In this document: positions 16,082-23,966 of the stretch, piece after piece
Position numbering within the stretch: the first letter of the stretch is position 1
How the letters are laid out: the number at the start of each line of letters is the position of its first letter
Assembly: GCF_003711205.1 (NCBI RefSeq)
Contig: NZ_CP031013.1
Span: forward strand, 2,708,501 to 2,772,500
Direction: 5' to 3'
Length of the DNA stretch: 64,000 bases
DNA from: Polaromonas sp. SP1
GTDB taxonomy: Bacteria > Pseudomonadota > Gammaproteobacteria > Burkholderiales > Burkholderiaceae_C
Notes under the pieces: generated by a model
What the model saw: only the letters and a program-made list of their open reading frames with translations
The model's database searches: none
Told to the model about the DNA's origin: nothing
Position numbers and translations under genes: made by a program

Positions 16082-16407
16082 GGTTTCGAAGCGGCCGGTG
16101 CCGCTGGCTGGGCGCCCTGGGACTGTTCCCACTTCAAAAGATCGGCATGGCCTCTTTTGAACTGGCCGGCGTCGGCATTCGATTTCTTCCAGTCGATGTT
16201 CGCCTGTTCGACACCGGCGGGCAGGCCTGCAAATGCTGAGCGGTACAAGGCGGCGGGGACGGGCGTCGCCGGATTCGCCGCCTGCTCGGTGGGGCGCGGG
16301 TCAGGCTGGGGGTAGGGGCTGGCCTGCGCAAAGGCGGCGGCTGAACCCATCGAAAGCAGCACGGCCACCGGCCATGCGCGCGGGTTGGAAATGACGCGAG
16401 TGTTCAC
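16078..16407 (-). CDS. Small secreted protein of the metal cluster, unknown function
   Basis: A 109-residue protein with a signal peptide (about 1-28, ending AAAFAQA), a Pro-rich segment (SPYPQPDPRPTEQAANPAT), then VPAALYRSAFAGLPAGVEQ and ANIDWKKSNADAGQFKRGH. It has no Cys and no metal motif. It overlaps the TolC-family start by four bases and is probably co-translated with it. The same arrangement (small Pro-rich protein before TolC) is seen in other copper clusters as far as I recall, but I cannot name the family. Confidence 0.72.
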   Translation of the reverse strand: MNTRVISNPRAWPVAVLLSMGSAAAFAQASPYPQPDPRPTEQAANPATPVPAALYRSAFAGLPAGVEQANIDWKKSNADAGQFKRGHADLLKWEQSQGAQPAAPAASKP

Positions 16408-16530
16408 AAAAATCTCCTGAAATACATGCGGGTGCGATGGCGGGCATCGCGTGATCCGGCGCTGTCAGCCGCCAAAAAGACGGCTTAAGACGAACCGGGG
16501 GCAAGTACAGACCCACTACGGGCCTGGAGA

Positions 16531-16974
16531 TCAGGAAATGGGTGGTTTTTGGCGCAGTGCGGCGTCGGCACTGGCAAAGTGGTCCGCTGCCGGCAGGGGC
16601 AGGGCCAGGGACTTGAAGACGGGGCTCAGGTCTGGCCCCGCCAGCGACAGCGCCACCGTGTTGCAGGCCTGGCAAGCCGCGCAGGATTCGCAGTGGCCGT
16701 CGGCCGTGTGGGTGCTTTCGCCGCTGCTGCGGCCTGCGCAGTCCGGCTCGGCTGCCGGTTGCGCCTGTGCCATATCTTCATGGTCAAAATGGGCTGCAGC
16801 CAAGGTGTGGTCTTGGTGTTCAGCTATCGTTTTGGTAGCGCCGTGGTGCTCGCCGGGCTGTTGGGACTGCGCGTGCTGTACCTGCCCGGCCGCCATCTGC
16901 GTGGCCATCGCATCGCCCACCCAGCCGCGCAAAGGCAGCAGGGCGATCAAAAGGGCGAGGAGCAAGTGGCGCAT
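16531..16974 (-). CDS. Secreted Cys-rich protein, paralogue 2 (metal cluster)
   Basis: A 147-residue protein with a signal-like N-terminus (MRHLLLALLIALLPLRGWVG), a His-rich middle (EHHGATKTIAEHQDH), a Cys cluster CxxCxxCxxC (C95, C98, C101, C104), C79 and a C-terminal KPPIS. It is paralogous to the 11672-12052 product but has an extra middle section. Part of that section (residues about 45-63) is encoded by a family A dispersed repeat. The ATG at 16972-16974 is chosen because the two paralogues align from there. It is the first clearly metal-related gene of the cluster in transcription order. Copper binding is inferred. Confidence 0.7.
   Translation of the reverse strand: MRHLLLALLIALLPLRGWVGDAMATQMAAGQVQHAQSQQPGEHHGATKTIAEHQDHTLAAAHFDHEDMAQAQPAAEPDCAGRSSGESTHTADGHCESCAACQACNTVALSLAGPDLSPVFKSLALPLPAADHFASADAALRQKPPIS
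16784..16840. repeat. Family A repeat inside the Cys-rich protein gene
   Basis: CAAAATGGGCTGCAGCC, an inner loop, then TCAGCTATCGTTTTGGTAGC matches the intergenic family A unit. On the coding strand it encodes about residues 45-63, a His-containing linker absent from the paralogue at 11672-12052. Confidence 0.65.
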
Positions 16975-17026
16975 GGTGATGATGGAGGCGCGTGGGGCTG
17001 AAAAGTTCCTGGGCTGCCGGTCCCGC

Positions 17027-17305
17027 TCAGCCCTTTTGCAACTGCAGCCCGGCCTTGTCAATCCACAGCTGCAGGCTGTCCAGCAACTCCGTCTGGCTGA
17101 ACGAGCAGCTTTCTTCGGTGAACAACGCGCTGGACTCCAGGCCGTTCAGCAACTGCGACAACACGTCATTAAAGCGCCCGGGCAGGGCAGCCGCCAGGCT
17201 TTGCTGCTGCGCCGCCAGTTGCGAAAACGCGGCGGCGCCGAGCTGGCCGCTGCGCAGTTGTTGCAAGGAGGTGTGTATGGCGTCGAGTTGCTGTTGAGGT
17301 GTCAT
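17027..17305 (-). CDS. Small soluble protein, unknown function
   Basis: A 92-residue protein without signal peptide or membrane helix, rich in Gln, Leu and Ser. It starts MTPQQQLDAIHTSLQQLRSG and ends LQLWIDKAGLQLQKG, and is probably all-helical. It lies 17 bp downstream of the MFS gene stop (same strand) and 52 bp upstream of the Cys-rich gene. No family is recognised. It may close the MFS transcript or open the metal cluster. Confidence 0.6.
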   Translation of the reverse strand: MTPQQQLDAIHTSLQQLRSGQLGAAAFSQLAAQQQSLAAALPGRFNDVLSQLLNGLESSALFTEESCSFSQTELLDSLQLWIDKAGLQLQKG

Positions 17306-17322
17306 GGCCCTATTGTAAAAAC

Positions 17323-18480
17323 TTAAGCCGCCGCCGAAGCCGGCACACGCGCCGGCTCGCGTTCAAACACCAGCGTCAGCATGGCCATCAGGCCAAACGG
17401 CACGCCGACCCAGCCCAGCCGTGCAAAGCCCACTTCGCCCAGCAGCGAGCCGCTGATCACCGCCCCCAGCGCCGTGCCCACGTACAGCATCGAGCCATTG
17501 AGGCTGAGCAGCAGCGGCGCCTGCGCGGGTGACAGCATGGCTAGCCGGCTTTGCTGCGGCGCCATCAGCCCGAAGCCGGCGATGCCCCAGGCCACCAGCA
17601 CGGCCAGGGTGGCAGGCACATTGCCGCCGGTGAGCGGCAGCAGACACATCATGGTGATCAGCACCGCCAGCTGCACCCGCATGGACCGCAGCGCGCCAAA
17701 GCGGTCGGTGGCCCAGCCGCCCACCAGCGTGCCGGCCACGCCAGCCAGGCCAAAGACGGCCAGCGTGATGGACAGCTGGGTCGACGTCATCGGGTTCAGC
17801 GCGTGCAGCACCGGGCCCACATAGGCGAACACGCTGAAGATGGCGATGAAGTACAGCAACGTGCGGCCCCACACGCGCAGCACGGCAGGCTGGCGCGCGG
17901 CGCTGCGAAAACCCGCAAAGCTGGTGCCGGCGCTGGCCATGTTGGCCGGGATCAGCCAGCTGGCGGCCACCAGCGCGGCGACGCTCGCTGCTGCCGAGAG
18001 CCACACCGGCACACGCCAGCCAAACTCAAAACCCAGCCACGCGCCAATCGGCAGGCCGACGGCGTAGCTGATGCTCATGCCCAGGAAGGTGATGGACAGC
18101 GCCCGGCCGCGCTGCGCCGGCGCCACCATGCTGACGGCCAGTGCCGACGCGGCGGCGGTAAACATCGCACCCGCGCCCATCAGCACGCGGCCGAGCAGCA
18201 GCAAGGTGAAGTTGGGCGCCAGCGCGCAGACCAGGCAGCCCAGCGCAAACAGCGAAAGCGCCAGCTGCACCGCCCGCTTGCGCGGCCATTTGGCCGTGAC
18301 GATGATGAGCACCGGCGCGAGCACGGCTGTGGCGATGGCGTAAGCCGTCATGGCCTGCCCGGCGGCCGCCACGCTGATGCCCAGCGACACACTCATGGGC
18401 TGCAGGATGCCGCCGAGCACAAAAGCGCCGCTGCCGATCACGAGGTTGCACAGGGCGAAGAAATACAGAATGGGCGGCAT
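17323..18480 (-). CDS. MFS transporter (DHA1-like)
   Basis: A 385-residue major facilitator with 12 predicted helices. It has the loop 2-3 region (VTAKWPRKRAVQLALSLF) and the motif-C-like GRVLMGAGAMFTAAASAL segment. It resembles drug or arabinose-type effluxers. The ATG at 18478-18480 (MPPILYFFALCNL) is chosen as the first hydrophobic helix; an open extension upstream runs through a dispersed repeat and is not part of the protein. Substrate unknown. Confidence 0.87.
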   Translation of the reverse strand: MPPILYFFALCNLVIGSGAFVLGGILQPMSVSLGISVAAAGQAMTAYAIATAVLAPVLIIVTAKWPRKRAVQLALSLFALGCLVCALAPNFTLLLLGRVLMGAGAMFTAAASALAVSMVAPAQRGRALSITFLGMSISYAVGLPIGAWLGFEFGWRVPVWLSAAASVAALVAASWLIPANMASAGTSFAGFRSAARQPAVLRVWGRTLLYFIAIFSVFAYVGPVLHALNPMTSTQLSITLAVFGLAGVAGTLVGGWATDRFGALRSMRVQLAVLITMMCLLPLTGGNVPATLAVLVAWGIAGFGLMAPQQSRLAMLSPAQAPLLLSLNGSMLYVGTALGAVISGSLLGEVGFARLGWVGVPFGLMAMLTLVFEREPARVPASAAA

Positions 18481-18518
18481 GGTGTTGTGAAATGACAGGG
18501 CAGGGGCAGTTGATGCCC

Positions 18519-18574
18519 AAATAGACCTCCAGCCCAATAAGCACATGGGCAGCCAGCTATCAAAATGAGAGCAA
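18519..18574. repeat. Dispersed repeat, family A
   Basis: AAATAGACCTCCAGCCCAA, then GGGCAGCCAGCTATCAAAAT and GAGAGCAA. It lies in the 177-bp intergenic region between the MFS gene start and the DUF1989 gene stop. Apart from this unit and a short GC-rich stretch the gap holds nothing recognisable. Confidence 0.8.
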
Positions 18575-18657
18575 GCGGAGGCGCGTCCCTGTCATTGTGC
18601 GGGAAGCCGCCCAACCCCTGCCGGGCTGGGGGGAACGGCGGGGCGCGCGGCTGGGCG

Positions 18658-19326
18658 TCAGGCCTGCGGAACCCAGGGCCCGTTGACCGGCAGGCCGGGG
18701 GCGCTGCTCAAAATTTCCAGGTCGGCCGGCTTGGGCGTGTTGTCGCCCGCACCCTGGATTTTCACGATGTCTTGCGGGCAGGCGGAAAACGCCACAAAAC
18801 AATCCATCTCGGCGCGCAGCGTGATCGAGTCGCCCGCCTTGGTCACCGTGGGCAGCGTTTTGAGCGTGATGCCGTCGGGCTGCACCTGGATGTTCATGAA
18901 GATGTTGAAGGAGGCGAGGATGGCGCGCGGCGGCGTCAGGCCCAGCGCGAACATGCCTTCAAACATGTTGTCGCAGCAGTTGCGGTGGTAGCCCTTCACG
19001 CCCAGCAGCTCATAACGGCGGCGGTCGCAGGCGGCCATGAAGGTGTCGTGCACGCCGGGTGAGGTGTCTTCGACCACGGTGAGGATGGGGTGGCGCTGGT
19101 TGGTGACGAAGGAGTCGCCGACGAGGGGGTTCAGGCGCTGGTTCCACACGCGGGTGGTTTCCATGCACATGAATTCATTCAGGTCATAGGCGTTGAAGGC
19201 CCAGCAATCGACCACCTGCGTGCCATGGGTGTTGACCACCTTCACGGCCTGGCCGGCCTGGAGGCGCACGGCCTTGCCGTGGCCGGCGGGAATGTGGAGC
19301 ATGCGGTTCGAAACAGTTGCGGTCAT
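18658..19326 (-). CDS. DUF1989 (urea carboxylase-associated) family protein
   Basis: A 222-residue soluble protein with the DUF1989 pattern: VVNTHGTQVVDCWAFNAYD, HDTFMAACDRRRYELLG, YHRNCCDNMFEGM and NIFMNIQVQPDG. It is rich in conserved Cys and His. Family members cluster with urea carboxylase or with amino-acid/guanidine-type ABC transporters; their activity is not settled. Here it is the last gene of a GntR-controlled ABC importer operon, 20 bp after the ATPase gene, so it probably acts on the imported nitrogen compound. Confidence 0.88.
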   Translation of the reverse strand: MTATVSNRMLHIPAGHGKAVRLQAGQAVKVVNTHGTQVVDCWAFNAYDLNEFMCMETTRVWNQRLNPLVGDSFVTNQRHPILTVVEDTSPGVHDTFMAACDRRRYELLGVKGYHRNCCDNMFEGMFALGLTPPRAILASFNIFMNIQVQPDGITLKTLPTVTKAGDSITLRAEMDCFVAFSACPQDIVKIQGAGDNTPKPADLEILSSAPGLPVNGPWVPQA

Positions 19327-19346
19327 GGCGTCACGAGCTAAGGGGC

Positions 19347-20111
19347 TTACTGGATCATGCCGAGGAACTGCTTGAGCTCGGCGGTTTGCGGGTTGGAAAA
19401 CACTTCATCGGGCGGCCCGATCTCATGCACACGGCCCTGGTGCATAAAGACCACGCGGTCGCAGACCTTGCGCGCAAAGTTCATCTCGTGCGTCACCATC
19501 AAGAGCGTCATGCCTTCGGCCGCCAGGCTTTCGACCACCTGCAGCACTTCGCCCACCAGCTCCGGGTCCAGCGCAGACGTGATCTCGTCGCACAGCAGCA
19601 CCGAAGGCTGCATGGCCAGTGCGCGCGCGATGGCCACACGCTGTTGCTGCCCGCCCGAGAGCTGGTCGGGCCAGGATTCGAATTTCTCGGCCAGGCCCAC
19701 GCGCTGCAGCAGGGCGCGCGCATGTTCGGCCGCGGGAGCGCCGGCCGTTTTTTTCACCAGCGTGGGCGCCAGCATGATGTTCTTGCCGACGGTGAGGTGC
19801 GGAAAGAGGTTAAAGCTCTGGAAGATCATGCCCACGCGCTGGCGCAGCTCGCGCATGACCTGCGGGTTGTCGTGCAGCAGGTGTTTGCCGTCCACGCGCA
19901 GTGTGCCGCTTTGAAAGACTTCCAGCCCGTTGATGCAGCGCAGCAGCGTGCTTTTGCCTGAGCCGCTTTTGCCGATGATGGCGATCACTTCGCCGGCCTT
20001 GACTTCAAGGTCTATGCCTTTGAGAACTTCGTTTGTCCCAAAGCTTTTACGCAGCTGGTTGATTTCGACAAGCGTGCGGTCAGAAACGGTTGTTGCGGCA
20101 TTAGCGTCCAT
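19347..20111 (-). CDS. Polar amino-acid ABC transporter ATP-binding protein (GlnQ type)
   Basis: A 254-residue ABC ATPase with Walker [10 protein letters not shown], signature LSGGQQQR, Walker [14 protein letters not shown] and the GlnQ/HisP ending ([17 protein letters not shown]). The ATG at 20109-20111 overlaps the end of the permease gene by 11 bp. It energises the two adjacent permeases. The Ile in place of the usual Pro in DEIT is a known subfamily variant. Confidence 0.92.
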   Translation of the reverse strand: MDANAATTVSDRTLVEINQLRKSFGTNEVLKGIDLEVKAGEVIAIIGKSGSGKSTLLRCINGLEVFQSGTLRVDGKHLLHDNPQVMRELRQRVGMIFQSFNLFPHLTVGKNIMLAPTLVKKTAGAPAAEHARALLQRVGLAEKFESWPDQLSGGQQQRVAIARALAMQPSVLLCDEITSALDPELVGEVLQVVESLAAEGMTLLMVTHEMNFARKVCDRVVFMHQGRVHEIGPPDEVFSNPQTAELKQFLGMIQ

Positions 20112-20781
20112 GGCGGGCTTTCCTCTCAAGCTTGCGTGCATACAGGGAGACGGGGAAACACAGGGCGAAGTACATCAGCGCGACGCAGCTGTACACCAGG
20201 AAAGGCTTGAAGGTGGCGTTGGTGATCATGGTGCCGGCCTTGGTCAGCTCGATAAAACCGATCACCGAAGCCAGCGCCGTGCCCTTGATGACCTGCACCA
20301 GGAAGCCCACCGTGGGCGGCACGGCAATCCGCACGGCTTGCGGCAGCACGATGTACTTCAGCTGCTCGCCGAAGTTGAGCGCCAGGCTTTGCGCGGCTTC
20401 CCATTGGCCTTTGGGAATGGCGTCGACGCAGCCGCGCCAGATTTCGGCCAGGTAGGCGCTGGTGTAAAGCGTCAGCGCCACTGCGGCCGCCACCCACGCC
20501 GGCACATTGATGCCAAAAAGCGCCAGGCCGAAGTAGGCCAGGAAGAGCTGCATCAGCAAGGGCGTGCCCTGGAACAGCAGCACATAAGCGTCGAGTGCGC
20601 GGCGCGATATGCGCGCCGCCTTCTGCGCGCCCGGCACCGCGCGGGTGGCGGACAGCCGGCCCACCAGCAGCAACATGCCGACAATGCCGCCGCCTATGAA
20701 GGCGACGAGCGAGAGCACGACCGTCCAGCGTGCTGCCAGCAGCAGGTTGCGGAAGATGTCCCAGACGGAAAATTCAATCAT
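20101..20781 (-). CDS. Polar amino-acid ABC transporter permease (HisM/GlnP type), second
   Basis: A 226-residue inner-membrane permease of the His/Glu/Gln/Arg/opine family. It has five predicted helices and the EAA loop AAQSLALNFGEQLKYIVLPQA. It forms a heterodimer with the 220-residue permease upstream. The two genes are separated by a 130-bp gap that holds a family B repeat, unusual for a permease pair. Confidence 0.9.
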   Translation of the reverse strand: MIEFSVWDIFRNLLLAARWTVVLSLVAFIGGGIVGMLLLVGRLSATRAVPGAQKAARISRRALDAYVLLFQGTPLLMQLFLAYFGLALFGINVPAWVAAAVALTLYTSAYLAEIWRGCVDAIPKGQWEAAQSLALNFGEQLKYIVLPQAVRIAVPPTVGFLVQVIKGTALASVIGFIELTKAGTMITNATFKPFLVYSCVALMYFALCFPVSLYARKLERKARHGR

Positions 20782-20807
20782 GGCGATTCCTTTTCGAACG
20801 TTGAGAT

Positions 20808-20909
20808 CTTCATGCCAGCATGAGCCGCGGAACCGGCTTTGCCGGGCCGCAGGCGGGCGGCCCCCTCGGGGGGCAGAGAGCTACACGAAGTGAGCGAACG
20901 TGGGGGCAT
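20808..20909. repeat. Dispersed repeat, family B, between two permease genes
   Basis: CATGCCAGCATGAGCCGCGG, then GGCTTTGCCGGGCC, GGCGGCCCCCTCGGGGGG and CACGAAGTGAGCGAACGTGG. It is nearly identical to 39816-39915 and to the reverse orientation of 35229-35327. The CCCCCTCGGGGG core is palindromic. It interrupts the ABC operon and could form a transcript hairpin. Confidence 0.8.
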
Positions 20910-20911
20910 AT

Positions 20912-21574
20912 TTATCGCCCGAACAGGAACTTGGGCCCCATCCAGTTGAGTAACTTGCGCACCGCGATCGACAGCACCAGGTAAATCAGCGTGGCGATGA
21001 TGAAGGCCTCAAACGCCCGGAAGTTGCGTCCCTGGATCAGGTTGGCGGCGTATGACAGCTCCTGCGTCGAGATCTGCCCGCAAACCGCCGAGCCCAGCAT
21101 CACGATGATGATCTGGCTCACCATGGCAGGCCAGACTTTCTTGAGCGCCGGCGGCAGTACCACGCGGGTGTAGATCTGCACCCGGTTCAGCGCCAGGCTT
21201 TCGGCCGCTTCAATCTGGCCGCGCGGCGTGGCTTCAACACCCGCGCGAATGATTTCGGTCGCGTAGGCCGAGAGGTTGATCACCATCGCCAGCACCGAGG
21301 CCGTCTCGGGCGAGAGCTTGAAGCCCGCAGCCGGCAGGCCAAAGAAGATAAAAAACAGCTGCACGATAAAAGGCGTGTTGCGGATCAGCTCCACATAGGT
21401 GCCCACCACCCAGCGCAGCCACGTCGGCCCACTCGCGCGCGCCCAGGCAAAGGCCATGCCCATGAACATGCCCAGCACCGACGAAATCGCTGTCAGGCCC
21501 AGCGTCCAGGCGACGCCAGTGGCCAGCAAAGGCCATTGTGACAACACCGCCATAAAGTCGAGTTCAATGCGCAT
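20912..21574 (-). CDS. Polar amino-acid ABC transporter permease, first
   Basis: A 220-residue inner-membrane permease (His/Glu/Gln/Arg/opine family) with helices at about 15-40 and 55-80 and the EAA loop AAESLALNRVQIYTRVVLPPA. Its stop lies immediately beside the family B repeat. It follows the binding-protein gene after a 150-bp gap containing a family C repeat. Confidence 0.9.
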   Translation of the reverse strand: MRIELDFMAVLSQWPLLATGVAWTLGLTAISSVLGMFMGMAFAWARASGPTWLRWVVGTYVELIRNTPFIVQLFFIFFGLPAAGFKLSPETASVLAMVINLSAYATEIIRAGVEATPRGQIEAAESLALNRVQIYTRVVLPPALKKVWPAMVSQIIIVMLGSAVCGQISTQELSYAANLIQGRNFRAFEAFIIATLIYLVLSIAVRKLLNWMGPKFLFGR

Positions 21575-21596
21575 AGATATTCACACCCCTGTTGCG

Positions 21597-21690
21597 GTTC
21601 GCTTCGCGTAACCGCCTCTCCCCTTGCAGGGGACGCCGCTGGCGGCCCGGCGAAGCCGGTTCCGCTGCGGCCTTGCAAGGATGGAGAAAG
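21597..21690. repeat. Dispersed GC-rich repeat, family C
   Basis: GTTCGCTTCGCGTAACCGCC, CTCCCCTTGCAGGGGACGCC and CGGCGAAGCCGGTTCCGCTG. It resembles 5329-5442 (tags GAAGCG, CCCCTTnnnGGGG, GGAAC.GGCTT). It lies between the binding-protein gene and the first permease gene of this operon, a position parallel to that of the copy in the dpp operon. Confidence 0.5.
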
Positions 21691-21724
21691 CGGTCACGGC
21701 CTATGCCTTGCTTGGTCTACGCGA

Positions 21725-22516
21725 TCACTGGGGGAGATTCCCTGCCGGACGACCTAACCACTTGACGGCCATCTTGTCCAGGTCGCCATTCTTCTTGGCC
21801 TCGGCAATCACTTCATTGACCTTCAGGCGCAGCTTGTCTTCACCCTTGGCCACGCCAATGAAGTTGGGGCTGTCGCTGAGCAGCAGCTTGTATTCGGTGT
21901 TCAGCTGCGGGTTCTTGGCCATCATGTTGCCGGCCACGGAGGCGCCGGTGGCGATCAGCTGCACCTGGCCGGCGGTGTAGGCCGACACGGTGGTGTTGTT
22001 GTCTTCAAAGCGTTTGATGTCGGCGCCGCTGGGCGCGACTTTGGTCAGTTCCTGGTCTTCCAGGGCGGCACGTGTCACGCTGATGGTTTTGCCGCTGAGG
22101 TCGGCAAAGGATTTGATGCTCAGGCTCTTGGGGCCGAACACCGCCTGGAAGAAAGGCGAATAGGCGGCGGTGAAGTCGATGACTTTTTCACGGTCGGGGT
22201 TTTTGCCCAGCGTGGAGATCACCAGGTCGGCCTTTTTGGTCTGCAGGTAGGCGATGCGGTTGGCGCTGGTCACGGGCACCAGCTCAACTTTTACGCCGAG
22301 CTTTTGTGCGATGTAGCCGGCCATTTCCACATCCAGTCCCTGGGGCTTCAAGTCAGTGCCGACCATGCCGTAAGGCGGAAAGTCGGTCGGGATGGCGATC
22401 TTGATTTCCTTGGCCTTCATGATGTCGTCCAGCGCGGTTTGCGCATGGGCACCGGTGGCGCCCAGCACCGCGGCTGCGGCAAGGGCTAAAGAGAAAACGC
22501 GTTTGCTGGACTTCAT
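21725..22516 (-). CDS. Polar amino-acid ABC transporter substrate-binding protein
   Basis: A 263-residue family-3 periplasmic binding protein. Its signal peptide runs MKSSKRVFSLALAAAAV to AHA (about residue 25). The mature part has IKIAIPTDFPPYG, LDVEMAGYIAQKLGVKVELV, ADLVISTLGKNPDREKVIDF and AYTAGQVQLIATG. Its start overlaps the GntR gene stop by four bases (ATGA), so regulator and transporter are co-transcribed. Ligand unknown; DUF1989 in the operon points to a nitrogen-rich compound. Confidence 0.92.
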   Translation of the reverse strand: MKSSKRVFSLALAAAAVLGATGAHAQTALDDIMKAKEIKIAIPTDFPPYGMVGTDLKPQGLDVEMAGYIAQKLGVKVELVPVTSANRIAYLQTKKADLVISTLGKNPDREKVIDFTAAYSPFFQAVFGPKSLSIKSFADLSGKTISVTRAALEDQELTKVAPSGADIKRFEDNNTTVSAYTAGQVQLIATGASVAGNMMAKNPQLNTEYKLLLSDSPNFIGVAKGEDKLRLKVNEVIAEAKKNGDLDKMAVKWLGRPAGNLPQ

Positions 22517-23277
22517 AGCAGGGCTCCAAGGTAGGTTGAGGAATCTTCAGGTGGTTTGGCCGAAGCACGGCCGGCTTTGCGAACACGGGCGGGGGAATCT
22601 TTGGACGCCGCGAGCGGGCTCAAGGCGCTGCGCAGGTGCGACAACGGGTCGCCCGCGCTGGTCTGCAGCTTGAGCGCGGCCTGCACACTGCCGATATGCG
22701 CCTGCATGAGTTTTTCGGCTTTGTTGAGGTCGCCTTTTTCCAGCGCCTGCACGATCTGCACATGCTCTTCACACGACTGCGCCGCGTCGTGCGACGACTG
22801 GTAGAGCATGGCGATAAGGGTGGTGCGCGCGGTGAAGTCGCGCAGCGTGTCGGCCAGCAGGCTGTTGCCCAGGCATTCGGCCAGGCACACATGAAAGTCG
22901 CCCAGCAAGAAACTGCGCAGGCCCACGTCGTCGCCCTTCACGGCGGCTTTCTCGCGCGTCAGGTGGCTTTTGAGTTGTTTGATGGCGGCCTTGCTCACGT
23001 CGCCGGTGCAGCGGATCAGGCCCATCTCGATCACCCGGCGCGCCTCAAAGGCCTCACGTGCTTCTTCCTGCGAAGGCTCAATCACATACCAGCCGCGCCG
23101 GCTGCTGACGGTCACGATGCCGCGCACTGCCAGCCGCGTCAGGGCCTCGCGCACGATGGTGCGGCTGCAGTCAAACAGCATGGCCAGCTGCTGCTCGCCC
23201 AGGCGCGCGCCGGGCGCAAGCTTTTGCGCCATCACGGCTTCAATGATGCGGTTGCTGATATCTGCTGCGGTGGCCAT
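22513..23277 (-). CDS. GntR family regulator (FadR/FCD subgroup)
   Basis: A 254-residue regulator. An N-terminal winged helix (RLGEQQLAMLFDCSRTIVRE, EALTRLAVRGIVTVSSRRGW) is joined to an all-helical FCD ligand domain (EARRVIEMGLIRC, FHVCLAECLGN, EHVQIVQALEKGD). It is the first gene of the amino-acid-type ABC operon and is translationally coupled to the binding protein. It probably represses the operon until the imported ligand binds. A matching operator can be read just upstream (23315-23338). Confidence 0.9.
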   Translation of the reverse strand: MATAADISNRIIEAVMAQKLAPGARLGEQQLAMLFDCSRTIVREALTRLAVRGIVTVSSRRGWYVIEPSQEEAREAFEARRVIEMGLIRCTGDVSKAAIKQLKSHLTREKAAVKGDDVGLRSFLLGDFHVCLAECLGNSLLADTLRDFTARTTLIAMLYQSSHDAAQSCEEHVQIVQALEKGDLNKAEKLMQAHIGSVQAALKLQTSAGDPLSHLRSALSPLAASKDSPARVRKAGRASAKPPEDSSTYLGALL

Positions 23278-23314
23278 GCACCCGGTAGTGCATAAGCCGT
23301 GCCAGCCTGGCTAA

Positions 23315-23338
23315 CTGGTTTAACCAGCTGGTATACAA
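23315..23338. promoter_or_regulatory. Candidate GntR operator
   Basis: A perfect 6-1-6 inverted repeat CTGGTT-T-AACCAG (23315-23327) is followed at once by TGGTATACAA (23329-23338), which fits the FadR-type pattern TnGTATACnA. It lies 38-61 bp upstream of the GntR start, where autoregulation is expected. Assignment is by pattern and position only. Confidence 0.5.
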
Positions 23339-23483
23339 GTTTTGCGCACCTTGGCGGTGTGCCGGTGCATCAATTTGCGGCTTTGCGTTTCGCATGCACC
23401 AAACGCAGGCGCACTGCCGGGAGGCCCGGTGGAGATAATCCCCTCGGCGCTACAAACATCGAATTAATTTCCGGGAGGCCGAA

Positions 23484-23954
23484 ATGAGGGAGAAAAGCTT
23501 GATCCTGTTGTTGGCGGGGGTGTTCACCGGGCTTCTGGCGGGCTGCGCTGCCGGACCGAAATATCCTCCCTATGCCGGCAAGGATGCGGCTTGCGTCAGG
23601 GATGACGTCAGGTTCACGAATACCTTCAGCCCGACCAAGGCGCAGGTCACCATTAAAGAGATCGATGGCGTACCGACGGACGGCCCCAGGGATGAGCCTT
23701 ACTGCATGCCTGGCGGCAAGCACCGCTTCGGCGTCAGGGCATCCACCGACTTTTACGAGAGCCAGGATTACGTCGATATAGAGCTGGCACCCGGCCGTAG
23801 CTACCAGCTGAGGGCCAACATCCGGGGCATTTCCCATGTTTTCGAACTGATGGACGTGACTGAAAAAACCGAGGTGAAGGCGTTCGAGTTTTCGTTAAAA
23901 GCGCAGTCCGGCGGGCAACAATTGATGGTGCCCATTTTTGTTCCCCGCAGGTAA
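23484..23954 (+). CDS. Lipoprotein, unknown function
   Basis: A 156-residue protein with a lipoprotein signal (lipobox LLAGC, Cys21). The start is supported by a strong GGGAGG. The mature part is mixed alpha/beta (AQVTIKEIDGVPTDGPRDE, YVDIELAPGRSYQLRAN) with two further Cys (C37, C74) that could form a disulfide. No named domain is recognised. It is monocistronic and converges with the Bug receptor gene (12 bp between stops). Confidence 0.8.
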   Translation: MREKSLILLLAGVFTGLLAGCAAGPKYPPYAGKDAACVRDDVRFTNTFSPTKAQVTIKEIDGVPTDGPRDEPYCMPGGKHRFGVRASTDFYESQDYVDIELAPGRSYQLRANIRGISHVFELMDVTEKTEVKAFEFSLKAQSGGQQLMVPIFVPRR

Positions 23955-23966
23955 GGGTGCTTTCTT

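Noticed and set aside
18481..18546. Longer N-terminus of the MFS transporter
   Set aside because: The extension is encoded by a family A repeat and lacks a membrane helix; the first proper helix starts at 18480.
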